A DNA stretch of 64,000 bases from Atriophallophorus winterbourni. Taxonomy: Eukaryota; Platyhelminthes; Trematoda; Plagiorchiida; Microphallidae. The position numbers were made by a program, and so were the translations under genes. Positions 43,881-55,875 of the stretch are shown one piece after another (the stretch's first letter is position 1; each line of letters opens with the position of its first letter). The stretch spans positions 124,001-188,000 of the forward strand of contig JACCGJ010010800.1 in the NCBI GenBank assembly GCA_013407085.1. Direction: 5' to 3'. The notes beneath the pieces were generated by a model. The model had not been told where the DNA came from and made no database searches. It was given only the letters and a program-made list of their open reading frames with translations.

Positions 43881-44394
43881 CTCACCGATTCATTACAAAC
43901 TTTATTTTTTCATGATTATGATTCCCCGATCGGTCACAAACATTTTCCTTTGCATTTACAAGAGTGATAGCAAAAATTAATTATTAAGGATCAACGAAAA
44001 TAACTGCATTTTCATCTAACGGAAATGGTTTATAATTACATCTTCCATTTTAGTTCAGCCTAACAAACAAATGTTTGCTCTATTTCAATAAAATGGTCAA
44101 CTGCTTATCTGCAAATCGCGTTGAATCACGTATTCTTTGTTACACACAAACAACTAGAAGCTGTCTGTTTTGACCAGTGTAGGCTGAATCTAACCTTTTG
44201 ACCGAAAACAATGGGTTAGTTGCTGAATAACATACTACGTGAACGAACGATTGTGGTTTGCATTTGTGCTAACGACTGTTCAAATGCCAACCAGCTTTTT
44301 AGCAACGAATATTTGTAACAATCGATTGGAATAGGTTTGGGACCGATCTTGAATTCATAATGCAAAGAAAATTGAGTGCAATCGGTTAGAGCAG

Positions 44395-44450
44395 TTTTGT
44401 GTAACGTTTCACTTCTGTTACAGAAGCTTCGACAGACCAAAGGTGATAGT
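44395..44450 (-). ncRNA. Hammerhead-like motif in the 5' inverted repeat of element B (left)
   Basis: On the minus strand, CTGTCGA (44435-44429) stands where CTGACGA is expected (core A changed to T). Stem II GCTTCTG/CAGAAGT, GAAA (44410-44407) and CGTTAC follow. The core change should abolish cleavage. Confidence 0.5.
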
Positions 44451-44600
44451 CAGCACTTGGTTGGGGTGTACTTAACCGAGGGCCTTCATGAACGGATAGA
44501 TAATGGCAAAATGAAAAAGGTAATGAATAGCTGCAAAATGGTAGTCTCTAGGTACTTACGTAGCGTTAAGAAGAGTTTGAGAAATGGCTTGTAGTGTAAC

Positions 44601-46046
44601 TTGTATCCCAAGTCTACTCTAACTCTTAGATTTTACAGCCTACCTAAAATACATAAAGAAGGCATTCCTGTAAGACCTATCGTCGATGGTATCGGATCAC
44701 CCGAGCACGAGTTAGCTAGACATTCGAAACATTTAGTCGGCAATACAGCCTCGTTCATCAAGAACGCATATGACTTTGCAGCACGCTTAAATTCGGTAAC
44801 AATTGATGACGATGAAATAATGGTTTGATTTGATGTGGGCGCTTCGTTCACCAACGTCGATACAACAAGTGCGTTACAACCAGCTAGACGGGCCTTGGAA
44901 TCTGATGCCAGTTTGTCAGATCGCATAAACTTGAGCGTGCAGAAAATTATTAACGGTATATCGATCTGCCTAAGCATGAACCACTTCGTATTTGATGAGC
45001 AATTATATAGACAAAAACAACGGTTGGCAATGGGTTCACCGATATCTCCAGTACTTACGAACATATATATGGAGCATTTCAAAAACAAAGTTCTTAACAA
45101 CGTAAGGCTTAAGCCAAATTTATGGTGTTGATGATACATTTGTTATCATCAAACGAGATCAGTTGGAGACCTTCTTTAACTACATAAATTAAATAGACCC
45201 ACCGATTACGGTCACAAAAGAAGTTAAATCTTGCACATGCACTCTTCCATTTTTGAACTGTTTATTATAAAAAGTAGACGGGAAAACACAACTTCAGTCT
45301 ATCGGAAACCTATCGATACAGATGCTCTACTAAAATACACTTTCGCTCATCTAAGACAGGTCTTCAGGTCCATAGCTTGTTCCAGTTTCCATTAGATAGA
45401 ACACCTCTGTAGCGACGAAAGAGAACGAACACAGGCGCACAGTGAATCGCACCGTGGACCACGGTTATCCAAAACGTTTTGTAAAACTCCAATTGATGAA
45501 GGTAAAATACCCGTCCGGAAAATCGGAAAAAATTGTCAAGATACCGTTAGTATACCATATGTAAAATGTACATCTGAAGCGATACGTAGAATCCTGAACC
45601 AGTAGGTCATACGCGTAACGTACTGGGAAGGGAAAACTATCCGTTCGGTTCTGATGCACCTCAAGGATAAGACACTTTTATCTAGTGTTACGAACAACAT
45701 TTATAGAATCAACTGTAAGGATTGTTCGGGTGTTTACATAGAGCAGACTTCCAGGGAAATTCACACTAGAATCGAAGACCACCGAAAGCGTGTCCGGAGA
45801 CAGCCCCGGGATGCGAGGGAATAATAATCCCTTATTCGTGATTCCGCCTTGGCGGAGCACGTTATAGATACGGGCCACAACATTGTTCTGGAAAATGTAG
45901 AAATACTGAGATGCGGTATTAAACCGTATAGCGAACGCCTACATGCAGAGGCGGTAGAAATTGCCAAGGCAGGTCGACTAGCGGTCAATAAGGTGGATGG
46001 GGCAGAAATATCCACAATCTGGCGCTCGGCACTGATGCGAAGGTAA
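44601..46046 (+). pseudogene. Penelope-like B RT and GIY-YIG endonuclease, degraded (left arm)
   Basis: RT pieces: FYSLPKIHKEGIPVRPIVDG, a stop near 44829, TNVDTTSALQPARRALESDA, RLAMGSPISPVLTNIYMEHF. The sequence encoding the catalytic YVDD has lost about 7 nt near 45125 (LWC then stop). The endonuclease remains as CSGVYIEQTSREIHTRIEDH (YIE instead of YIG) and AEHVIDTGHNIVLENVEIL, ending GAEISTIWRSALMRR. Several stops and shifts occur between them. Confidence 0.8.
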
Positions 46047-46339
46047 ATTGTTGTTATTCACCTTATACCTACTAGTTATTTATTTATTATTCAAAAATAG
46101 CTTAACCTTAGCCCCGTTACTGATGTACTTTTACGCATGTTGGCTGCTGTGTCAACTGATCTTGACCGTGTTCACTTGTATTAGATTGATGCGGATACAC
46201 ACTAGTAGAAAATGGACTACAGATCTTGGTCATTCCCATGAGACGTGACACAGCGTAGACGTAATATAAGCTGTTTGGCGGTACGGTCAAATAAGGTGCG
46301 GTGGGTTGACTACTACTTAATCCTGTTCCCTGTCCTGAC

Positions 46340-46400
46340 TATCACCCTTGGTCCGACGAAGCTTCTGTGTCAGAAGTGAAACGTTACACAAAAACTGCTC
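46340..46400 (+). ncRNA. Hammerhead-like motif in the 3' inverted repeat of element B (left)
   Basis: CCGACGA (46353-46359) instead of CTGACGA, stem II GCTTCTG/CAGAAGT (G-U at the base), GAAA (46378-46381) and CGTTAC. Its palindrome partner at 58334-58362 keeps the canonical core. Confidence 0.5.
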
Positions 46401-46693
46401 TAACTGATGGCACTCACATTTCTTTGAATATTTGTAACATTCGTTTCTGCAATACAAAAATAATACCACTATTCTAAACCAAAGAAATTAGCGATCACTA
46501 GATATTGCACTTTCAACTTGCATATAACAATAAGTTTTAAATTGCCTAAAGTTTTATTCGAATCACTTCTCCAACCAAATTTCATTTGAATTGCTTACAT
46601 CTCTTCAAAACAGTTTAATGGAAATATAAACAAAGTCATATCTCGTGAAGTATTTTTCATATCGGAAATTGTGAAGTACATAAATGACGAATT

Positions 46694-48161
46694 TGTAACA
46701 ACATTGTTTTACTGTACCTAACAATTGACCTCGATACACACTTCCCGTTGATTCATGTTCCGTGATTGCTTCCACTGTAAATTCGTGGCTACCGCGATAA
46801 GTATCCCATCTTCTGTGCCTTTTCTGCAACATTCTTGGGGACATTATTGTAGTAGTCAGTCTACTACAAAATGGTGAGCCCGGCGTGATGCTGGCCCATT
46901 TGAGATAATTCGGTGGTCCCTAAAAACAGTTGTGATCGACCGCGCCGGTCGACACGACACGGTCTCGATTGACAGAGTCGAACCGGCGTACATGGACAAT
47001 ATCGTTGACTCAGCTAATCCGCCAGATCCAACCCCAGCAACACCGGTTATAACCCCTACCTTACCCTCTTCTATCTCAACGCCTGCCACTACAACAGCTA
47101 GGCGAGCGAAACGGCAAACTGTAATGTTCGCCTACTATGTAGTACATTTTCAACGTGTTATTATCACTTGTATATGTCCGTGCATGTTTTACGTACCTCA
47201 TCACTATAAATCGGTCGTGGTGTTAAACCCATGCATTAGAGTTTTTCTTCTTTACACTTCTAAGGTACACATGCACCTCCCCCTGTGAAAACCGTGGCAC
47301 GCGCCACCCCCGGATCACCGACGCTTGTCGCCATCCTACCCAGTATGCCGGAATACACGCAACCTTCGTGTATCCATTCCGCTACACATGCACCTCCGCG
47401 GTGGAAACCGTAGCACTCGCCAATCCTGAAGCACCGACGATTGTCACCATTTCACCAGGTAGCCCCATCCATGAGCACACCGCCCAACACGAAACCTATC
47501 AGACAAGGTCCTTACCAGCCCGACTACACGCCACTCAGCTTTTTCCAGGCGAGGCCGTTTGCCATCAACCCTGGAAGTGCAGGAACTCCTCAGCACGGAC
47601 TATGTTTTTGAAGCTTCTGGTTCTTCGTTCTCAAGCCTACAGATGTGCCTACATCTGTTCCTACTAGGTTCGTACTAAGACCATGCCAGATAGCGATTCC
47701 CGCCAGCAGCACGTTCACTCTATGTGATTTGACTCCGGCAGCACGTTCACTCCATGTGAGACGTGACTCGGCTTAGTACTGATCGGTTTTTCGTGTATCT
47801 TACCCTGGTCACCACCGACAATCGACCCATGAAGATCAAGTGCCTAGGCTGACTTCGGAGTGACTGGATTCTGAGAGACAATGTTCCAGCCTAGAACGAC
47901 CTGACACCGCTTGGCCCGTTCAAATGTCAATTCCTGATCAGAAGTCTCATCTGACCAGACTTATTGGAAGAGGGCTGATAAACAACATCGTTTTACTGTA
48001 CCTAACAATTGATCTTGATACACATATCCCGTTGATTCGTGTTCCGTGATTGCTTCCACTGTACATTCGTGCACATTTTGGCTACCGCGAAAAGCATTCC
48101 ATCTTCTGTGCTTTTTCTTCAACATTCTTGGGGACATTATTGTAGTGGTCAGTATACTACA
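46694..48161 (+). mobile_element. CsRn1-like gypsy element, deleted, with both LTRs
   Basis: The LTRs are 46694-46868 (TGTAACAAC...CTACTACA) and 47976-48161, with AATT duplicated at 46690-46693 and 48162-48165. After 3 nt comes the primer site TGGTGAGCCCGGCGTGAT (46872). Next are a possible gag start (46932-47100, MIDRAGRHDTVSIDRVEP and a Pro/Thr-rich stretch), remnants of the 116-bp repeats (47281-47460), 3' non-coding sequence and a purine tract (ggaagaggg, near 47965). Pol is missing entirely, so the element is a miniature, dependent derivative. Confidence 0.85.
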
Positions 48162-48362
48162 AATTAAAAAACGTTTATATATCCTAAAACTCAGCTTAGA
48201 TTTTAGTGACTAAAATGCGCAACCAATTAATTTATTCATACCTACATTAATTGGAAGGAACTGTACACTTTTATTAAATTTTTATCTGCCGTACAGACAT
48301 GATGAACATTTTTACCAGCGAAAGTTTATATGAGTGAAAGAATCCGTCATGTAAGCGGAACC

Positions 48363-48368
48363 ATTTAT
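48363..48368 (-). terminator. Polyadenylation signal of temptin-like copy 1
   Basis: AATAAA on the minus strand, 73 bp past the stop codon. The same signal is present in copy 2 at 57203-57208. Confidence 0.65.
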
Positions 48369-48440
48369 TTTCTTAAATCGTCCGAATGGCATACAATCTA
48401 AATAACATACAAACAACGAAGGTTGTGTTTTTCTGAGCAA

Positions 48441-49693
48441 TTATTCCTGCAGAAAGAATAGAAAATAGAAGTCTTGAAAATTATAGTCAAATATTTATAA
48501 CTTGATTTCAAAACATAATGAATGAAAATTTGATTCGGCAAATGCTTCACAAAATTTAATTCGACTTAGAATAATATTGCATACATAAATTATGGTTTAC
48601 GGAATTGAGAGCTGTTTACAATTTTCAATAGGAATGCAAACAATAATAATGTTAATATTATTAATATTGAAACTTACTTTACAAATATCGCTGCTATCAC
48701 AAATGGTACCGTCACGATTGTTGCATACACCAGGATGTGTAATATTTGTTGTGCGTGCGGGTTGTTCTCCTGGCTTCCATACACAATCAGGGTCGCCTAG
48801 TTCCTCGCCGTTAGTCATGCCATCTCCATCACTATCTAGTGGACAGACTTCAGCCCAATCCTATAATTGATATTAGATTCGAATTTAGATAAAATTATTG
48901 AATTACAAGGAAAATTTTTCCAAGATACGAGCAACGCAATCTATATTTAAAAAAATTTCTTAATAATGTTACTACTTTATTTTAATTTTCCAGAAAATCT
49001 TTTATACAAATTGCACAAAAATTGGCCGACAAAATTTCCGTTGAGAACGGAACAATTTTCACACGGAGAAGAAAATCATATACATTAGAAGGTATACGAT
49101 AAATCGTCTTCTGAATGTATTTCATGCTGAGATACTATAAAAGTTTTCGTTTCTCACTTATGATATATAGATATAGGTATTCACAATATATTTCGAATAC
49201 AATATATAAAAATGGCACGAAATCTGATTCTTAAAACAGTTGAATACGATTTACTGGTCTATGATAGAATGATGTTTTCTAATGCTTATTTTAAAATCAC
49301 CAGCGAAATGAATAAAAAATCGGAAAACATTATTTGTACAACCTGGTTGGTTGTGGTATTACCAAACTATCGCTCATTTACAGTCTTTTTTAATGAAATT
49401 TTTAGTAGATATTAGATAGCTAACAGGAATTGAGAAATGTCTATATCTTCTCGACGTTCGAGACATAGTCGAAATTATGGCATACTAACCTTTAGTTTAC
49501 TGAAATCCTCGCCGAACTTGTTTAATCTTCCACCACCATAAACATCTTCATGACCCACACCAGCGACATATTCGTCAGGATTGCAAGGATGCGGAATTTT
49601 ATCAGAATTTGGTAATTTCTCTGTATAGAGTGGTATACTGTGAGCGAAACTTATGAAATAGACGCACAAGCAGAATAACAAAAGCGCTTTCAT
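48441..49693 (-). CDS. Temptin-like secreted protein, copy 1
   Basis: Three exons (49693-49490, 48860-48678, 48446-48441) join in frame to 130 residues with GT..AG introns. The last exon encodes only Glu and the stop. Residues 1-19 are a signal peptide (MKALLLFCLCVYFISFAHS). The mature part has six cysteines (37, 74, 94, 114, 122, 128), a DSDGDGMTNGEELGDPDC segment (residues 77-94) of the temptin family that can bind calcium, and an N-glycosylation site at Asn107. Temptin is known as a water-borne pheromone component in the sea hare Aplysia; the role here is unknown. An AATAAA lies at 48368-48363. Copy 2 differs at residue 56 (Arg here, Lys there). Confidence 0.88.
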
Positions 49694-49699
49694 ATTTGG

Positions 49700-50150
49700 T
49701 AAATAAATTTGAGGTCACAAAGGGTAATCAAATAAACTAATCACATAGTAAAACACACAATTTGATTATTTCGGGGTTACACAAATCGAGTTGATGCGGT
49801 TAAAATTGTAGTTAAAAATAATACATTTATTTTTATTCAACCCATAAGCTTTAAAATATTCATATTACTCATTGTGAAACCTATTAACGTGTGATCAAGC
49901 ATGTTCAACTTATGTTTAAGTTAATGTTACACAGAGCTGCAGGTGGCTAAGCGCCAATTACACGCACAAATGTTCTTTCAAAGGTATGCGGTGGAGCACT
50001 CGAAGGTTCGATATTGAGTATACATTACGTATATATTTATCAGCACGGTGAGAGATTAATGAATCAGGAAACAATGCAATAATATTCGTGAACGACACAA
50101 ATATTTTTGTGTTTTGCGTCTGTTAATTTTTTTATTGGACAAAATTTGAA
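49700..50150. other. Upstream region of temptin-like copy 1
   Basis: Non-coding. It is shared with 55430-55870 upstream of copy 2, so both genes carry the same proximal promoter sequence. No clear TATA box was assigned. Confidence 0.5.
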
Positions 50151-51700
50151 AATAGGGTATATCAGTTAGTGTCTAATTCCCTCTTAAATCTTAGTACGTT
50201 AGAGAGGTTTCTTATACCATGTTTGAGCTTACTTCAGTAGTTGACCACACGGTTGCTGAAAAAGTGCTCACGTACAGCAGCCTTGGTCTAAACTTAAAGA
50301 AGTTTTATTGAAGTAACATCTGTTGCCGTTTCAGTGGCAAGCTTATGTAATTCAGTAATATTACCTCTCGTTAGATGGAATAGAAGCTAAAAATCTTCTA
50401 TTAGTTCGCATAACAGCTGCCATTTCTTTAGTGAAAAAAGATCGAGGTCCGTGAGTCTTGCCTCATAGGTTTTATCTGCATGACCCTTCACCATCCTAGT
50501 CACAAAGCGCTCGATCCTCTACAGACAATCGATATCGTTTTGAAAGTACGGTGCTCATGATTTTACACAGTATTCTAAGTAAGGTCTCACGAATACCTTG
50601 CATAAGGGAATGAAGAAAAAAGGTTTTTGGCATGACAACGCTAAGTGCATTCTGGACAATTCTTTGCGAGCCTTGTTTGTTTCTCCGTCACGTTGAGTAG
50701 ACCACTCAAAATCGGCTGTGATAGTAACGCTGAGATACTTTACTTTCCGAGCCGCAGCGAACTTGATGGTTCCTTCGCTTATTTCTATTTTTTTCGTCGC
50801 CAACTAAGACGGCCGAACGCAGCTCTTCCCCAAGTTTAGTAACAATTTTTATGTTTTCGCCCATTTGATTACTTCCGATAAACCGAGATAAGCGTTTCTT
50901 TACTGTCGGATATTACGATCTTAAGATCACCAAAAAGGAAGAAGCGTGAACTTATTCTGGCTGCCAGATCGTTTACAAAATTGGGAAAAAGTATTGAACC
51001 AAGCAGTGATCCTTGAGGCACACTACTGAGCATGAATGATTCTCCCGAGCACACATCTGCAATCCTAACATAGTGCGATTGGTTATAAAGCCGTCTAACC
51101 ATCGACGTAATTCATCTGTGATGCCACATTTTTTGCTTGTGCAGTAGGTACCTATGGTTCAGTGAGACAAATGCCTTATGAACTGCAAAGTAGCATACTT
51201 CGATAACTAGCCCATCATTGAACCGTAATTTCACATGATCAAAAAATCACAGAAGATGTGTTAAGCAAGATCTCCATTTCCATAAACCGTGGTGGGCATC
51301 GTGTAATATGGAATTGTTTACGAAATTTTTACATTTCTGGTTCCAAATGAATTTTTCGAAGCACGTGTAAGGGATGTTAGTCAGGCTTACTGGTCCATAG
51401 TTGCGTAGCACCGCAACCTGTGATACAACCTGGAGTAAGATAGGTGCAAAATGTTTGCTGATTTCACTGATATTTATATTCGCAAGAGGTTGTAACATTG
51501 CTGGATTTATACCGTCGCGCTAGCTGCCATATTTTATCGCACAGCTGTAGCACCGAATGACTAACTAACTTGTAACTACGACCACGAAAGTTGCTTGAAG
51601 TTTGAAGGTGGAATAATATATTGAATGTGTGGAAGAAGTAGCATGTACTTTTATGCGTGGATATGATGGTCTCGCATTCACATTTGTGCAAGCGTCCTTA
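50150..51700 (-). pseudogene. CR1-like reverse transcriptase fragment, left arm
   Basis: Minus strand: GLWKWRSCLTHLL and NYGPVSLTNIPYTCFEKFI; a break; SSVPQGSLLGSILFPNFVND and FFLFGDLKIV (the catalytic FADD is FGD here); then KVKYLSVTITADFEWS and KVFVRPYLEYCVKS. The C-terminal half (AVREHFFSNRVVNY) extends to about 50150. It is frameshifted in several places. Its inner part matches the right arm to about 51530. Confidence 0.8.
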
Positions 51701-51719
51701 AATCCAGTCCTCTGAATCG

Positions 51720-51990
51720 ACCAACGTGAGGATAATTTTAAAAGCGCAGATATAAGCAGTCAAGAACTGGAATATTTTTCTAGAGACATTGTGTCCAGGC
51801 TTGGGCAGCATAGACTAGAACCGGGTTTCTATAATTTTTCATCATGTGAGGAAAATAACCCGGTGGAAAACGTTCAAATTCCTGCCACCACATACCTCGC
51901 AGCAGAGACAGGCGTTTGTAAACAGCATTGCATAGTATACTAGTTTTCAAACAACCGCAAATCCGGAAACCCAGCAACTTTTCTCACACT
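51720..51990 (-). pseudogene. Small CR1-like RT fragment in the palindrome spacer
   Basis: The minus-strand frame 51977-51780 reads LGFRICGCLKTSILCNAVYK and NYRNPVLVYAAQAW, similar to the C-terminal part of CR1 ORF2. It differs from the adjoining fragment and is not found in the other arm. Confidence 0.55.
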
Positions 51991-53370
51991 ATCTTTTCCA
52001 GGATTTGTTCGCCGAGATTGTCTGGGAAGAAAAATGGATGATCGCTCTTGATCTGCATGAATTTTGCTTATCCAAAAGCAGGTTCATTTCTAATGAACAG
52101 TCGTACAATGCATTTACTTCGTTTTGTATCAAAAAACAATAATCAGCATTACTTATTCACCTCCACATTTTATGACATCAGAAAGCAGAAACATCTTACT
52201 GTCGTTTGGTATTGGTAAATCCTCCATATTTTAAAAATGAGACTATGCCAAACGCATCGTATCTCTGCATTTCAGTCGAATGTAGCAAAAAGGAGTTAAA
52301 GCCATAGCTTGTGATATGATAAAGAGTCGGGCACATCCTGAATACTCTGGCATTCATGATAAGCATTACTAAACTTATTGCAAAAACTGTTTCCTGAAAT
52401 GGGTTTGAGAAAACTGGGAGAGGAACAATGTGGAAACTTTTAACGACCTCTGCTCATCTTATGAACGACGATGTTGCACCAGAATGTACACACTCTTCGT
52501 TGTTATGCGCTGAAGTGTTTCGAAATGAATCAATCTCCTCACTAAAATCGGGTCCTGTCTGAATTGTTATCGGTAAGGATTAAAAAGCACCACAGGCAAG
52601 TAAGAATATCCATGAAACGAAAGCCGCCACTAAACATAATACTTCAATAACTTCGCACCAAGCTAATTACTTTGCTTTTGAGAGACAAATATATACGCTA
52701 TCCGAGCAAGACTTTCAGCTTGTTGTACAAATAGAATGCCAGAAAAGTGGATAAACTTTACCATGCTCATGTTATAAAGGGAAAAGCTGCTGATTAGCGA
52801 AAGCAAAACTTTGCGGCAATTGGATCTTCCAAGGGTTCATGACGTCTTACTCATAGTATGGTAATTAACTGCCAGTCCATCATGTATGCCGGTGGAATCC
52901 AACGGCCAGCCCAAATATGATAAAATCTCTACACGATCTGGACAGGGAGACTCTTCCTTAGAAAACTGCATACTTTGAACTCTATACCAACATTCTTTTT
53001 TCTAATTTGTCCCGGATATGGGGCCTAAGCAATAATAGTTGTCAGGAAAGCGGTTTAAAACGCCCATGACCGATTTGCAAACTCCCGTAAAATGATCAGG
53101 ATTAGCAAAAGTATGCTACATAAGCCATCTGCTGTACTAGTCATCAAAGATGTACTTTAAAATACCCGCCTGTAGAATACGAGGAAAAATATTTGGTTAA
53201 TTAACGCCTCTCGGAATCTCGAGGGATAGCGCCAGAAAATAAACAAGGATCACATTTCAGTCGTATCTTGAACGGAAAAAATCTAAGTACAAATGCCATT
53301 AGACGGAACATGCTAGTTCGTATGCGCAGTCCAACCAGTTATACACTGCTCCGGTCCCCAAAATCGGGTG
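51991..53370. other. Palindrome spacer, no gene recognised
   Basis: AT-rich, unmatched between the arms. No coding sequence, RNA gene or repeat family was recognised. Confidence 0.45.
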
Positions 53371-53379
53371 TCAACTAGG

Positions 53380-55430
53380 GTGCTCCGGCTCAAAGTAAAA
53401 GTTTATTAAACGGTGTACAGCAGAGAAATGCGCGGGTACTGTACACAAATGCTTGTAGCGTACTTGATAAGTTAGGTCAGCTGCATCTTTCTGAACAGGA
53501 ATACCAGGTTGATGTAATTTCCATCTCCAAATCATGGTTGAGAAAATATGATCATCTTTCGTCATTTTTAACAAATAAGTACGCCATCTATCGTCAGGAT
53601 ATGGATACTGGTGCTACGAAAGGAGTTATGGCAATTATGATAAATGGAGAGGTCCCCCAAAATTTCTTTATCAGAATCAGCTGAGTTGTAATACCTGGGC
53701 AAGTATCATATCTGTGCTATTTATAAGCATGTCGGGGTGGCTAAATATCGTTCGTCTGGAGAAACTCTCTCCAATTTGAATTTGGTTTTATCGTCTCACA
53801 AATACCTTTCGCCACTTTGCAAGAGCGTTGATGCTTTACTTCTTTTGGACTGGAATTCAGTGCAACCTAGTGACAAAGTGAAGATGTCCCGCAACTTTAT
53901 CCGCCAAGGATAACTTTTAAATATAAACAAATGCAATGGAGCTCAATCTGAAACCAGACGATTTGAAACCTAGTGTCGTAATCACGTGGAACATTATAAG
54001 AGGGTGCCTTTAACAAATACGGGGAGTTTTTGCTCCTACACAACCATCGAGATTGCCAGTACCCCCTGTTGGAGCGCGTCTACAAGTACGTCTATCGGTT
54101 GGCGTGATCGTAGTTGAAGGATTTCGAATTCTCTGGTACTCACAATATAGATTTTGGTATATAAGGACCACAAATTCAAATTTTGCGCAGCAAGGAAAAG
54201 CTAAAATGCATTTTAATCTTAAATTGCCATGAAAGCCCAGATTAACCTAAAAGCTTTTTATGTACATGAATAATCCAAACGATCTTTCAGAGATAAAATA
54301 GGGACGTAAGCGCTGGATGATGGCAACACGGCTTTGGCTGCAGAGGAAAAGGCTTTTGCTTGGCATACATTTTTCTGTAGTGTTCATTGGCGTAATTCAG
54401 GTAACTGTATAGAAACTAACACCGGCGGCACAAATCTTCAACTCTGTAGAGGATAATCAGGAAATGATAACCACAGTTCTGTTGAAGCTTGATACAAATA
54501 TGACGGCTGTAGCGACGGTATAAATCCAGCAATGTTACAACCGCTTGCGAATATAAATATCAGTGAAATCAGCAAAAATTTTGCACCTATCGTACTCCAG
54601 ATTTTATCACAGAAAACTTGGAAACGAGCGGCGGTGCTATGCAACTATGGACCAGTAAGCCTGACTAACATTCATTCGTAACCAGAAATGTAAACATTTC
54701 GTAAACAATTCCATATTACACGATGCCCACCACGGTTTATGGAAATGGAGATCTTGCTTAACATAACTTCTGTGATTTCTTGATCATGTGAAATTACGGT
54801 TCAATGATGGGCTAGTTATCGAAGTATGATACTTTGCAGTTCACAAGAAATTTGTCTCATTGAACCATAGGTACCTACTGCACAAGCAAAGGATGTGGCA
54901 TCACAGATGAATTACGTCGATGGTTAGAAGTTGTCATGCCAAAAACCTTTTTTCTTCATTCCCTTATGCAAGGTATTCGTGAGACCTCACTTAGAATACT
55001 GTGTAAAATCATGAGCACCGTACTTTCAAAACGATATTGATTGTCTGTAGAGGATCGAGCGCTTTGTAACTAGGATGGTGGAGGGTCATGCAGATAAAAC
55101 CTATGAGGCAAGACTCACGGACATCGATCTTTTCTCACTAAAGAAATGGCAGCTGTTATGCGAACTAATAGAAGATTTTAAGCTTCTATTACATCTAACG
55201 AGAGGTAATATTACTGAATTACATAAGCTTGCCACTGAAACGGCAACAGAGGTTACTTCAATAAAACTTCTTTAAGTTTAGACCAAGGCTGCTGTACGTG
55301 AGCACTTTTTCAGCAACCGTGTGGTCAACTACTGAAGTAAGCTCAAACATGGTATAAAAAACCTCTCTAACGTACTAAGATTTAAGAGGGAATTAGACAC
55401 TAACTGATATACCCTATTTTCAAATTTTGT
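53380..55430 (+). pseudogene. CR1-like ORF2 remnant (endonuclease to RT), right arm
   Basis: Plus strand: RVLYTNACSVLDKLGQL and VISISKSWLRKYDHL start the EEP endonuclease (53420-53640). Degraded sequence follows. At 54500 homology with the left-arm CR1 begins (LQPLANINISEISKNFAPIV-like). About 455 bp that include the RT catalytic core are missing at 54930. The C-terminal part (MVEGHADKTYEARLTDIDLF, TRGNITELHKLATETATEV) runs to about 55430. The endonuclease portion lies outside the palindrome arm. Confidence 0.75.
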
Positions 55431-55875
55431 CTAATAAAAAAATTAACAGACGCAAAACACAAAAATATTTGTGTCGTTCACGAATATTATTGCATTGTTT
55501 CCTGATTCATTAATCTCTCACCGTGCTGGTAAATATATACGTAATGTATACTCAATATCGAACCTTCGAGTGCTCCACCGCATACCTTTGAAAGAACATT
55601 TGTGCGTGTAATTGGCGCTTAGCCACCTGCAGCTCTGTGTAACATTAACTTAAACATAAGTTGAACATGCTTGATCACACGTTAATAGGTTTCACAATGA
55701 GTAATATGAATATTTTAAAGCTTATGGGTTGAATAAAAATAAATGTATTATTTTTAACTACAATTTTAACCGCATCAACTCGATTTGTGTAACCCCGAAA
55801 TAATCAAATTGTGTGTTTTACTATGTGATTAGTTTATTTGATTACCCTTTGTGACCTCAAATTTATTTACCAAAT

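Larger units (their letters stand above)
41626..43950 (+). mobile_element. Penelope-like element A, copy 2
   Basis: The plus-strand relative of copy 1 at 32696-34917. 5' similarity begins at aaggttatgtacagaaagatgac. The 5' region (41680-41835) has two CCAAT words and a tttaaaaag box. RT, endonuclease and the hammerhead follow. Flanking DNA differs from that of copy 1, so these are independent insertions rather than arms of one duplication. Its 3' end abuts the left arm of the big palindrome. Confidence 0.85.
44381..46440 (+). mobile_element. Penelope-like element B, left-arm copy
   Basis: A plus-strand Penelope-like element distinct from A, bounded by inverted repeats (44381-44453 and 46335-46408), each with a hammerhead-like motif. 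Inverted terminal arrangements are known for Penelope-type elements. The coding region is degenerate. Confidence 0.8.
43955..51530. repeat. Left arm of a large imperfect palindrome
   Basis: Reverse-complement match to 54500-60710. Position pairs include 44420/60250, 46370/58345, 48368/57203, 49693/55876, 50640/54935 and 51500/54520. Order from outside in: flank, Penelope-like B, gypsy LTR element, temptin gene, CR1 fragment. The left arm is the more complete one. It contains about 870 bp (47050-47920) and about 455 bp (50645-51100) that the right arm lacks. Identity is visibly very high in the gene region. Confidence 0.9.

Noticed and set aside
32696..43950. A second giant palindrome made of the inverted Penelope A copies.
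   Set aside because: Similarity stops at the element ends; the flanks on both sides differ, so these are independent insertions.
48592..48870. 92-codon ORF antisense to the temptin exon (also 56702-56980).
   Set aside because: It is the complementary shadow of temptin exon 2 and its intron; the sense strand has splice sites and a signal peptide.
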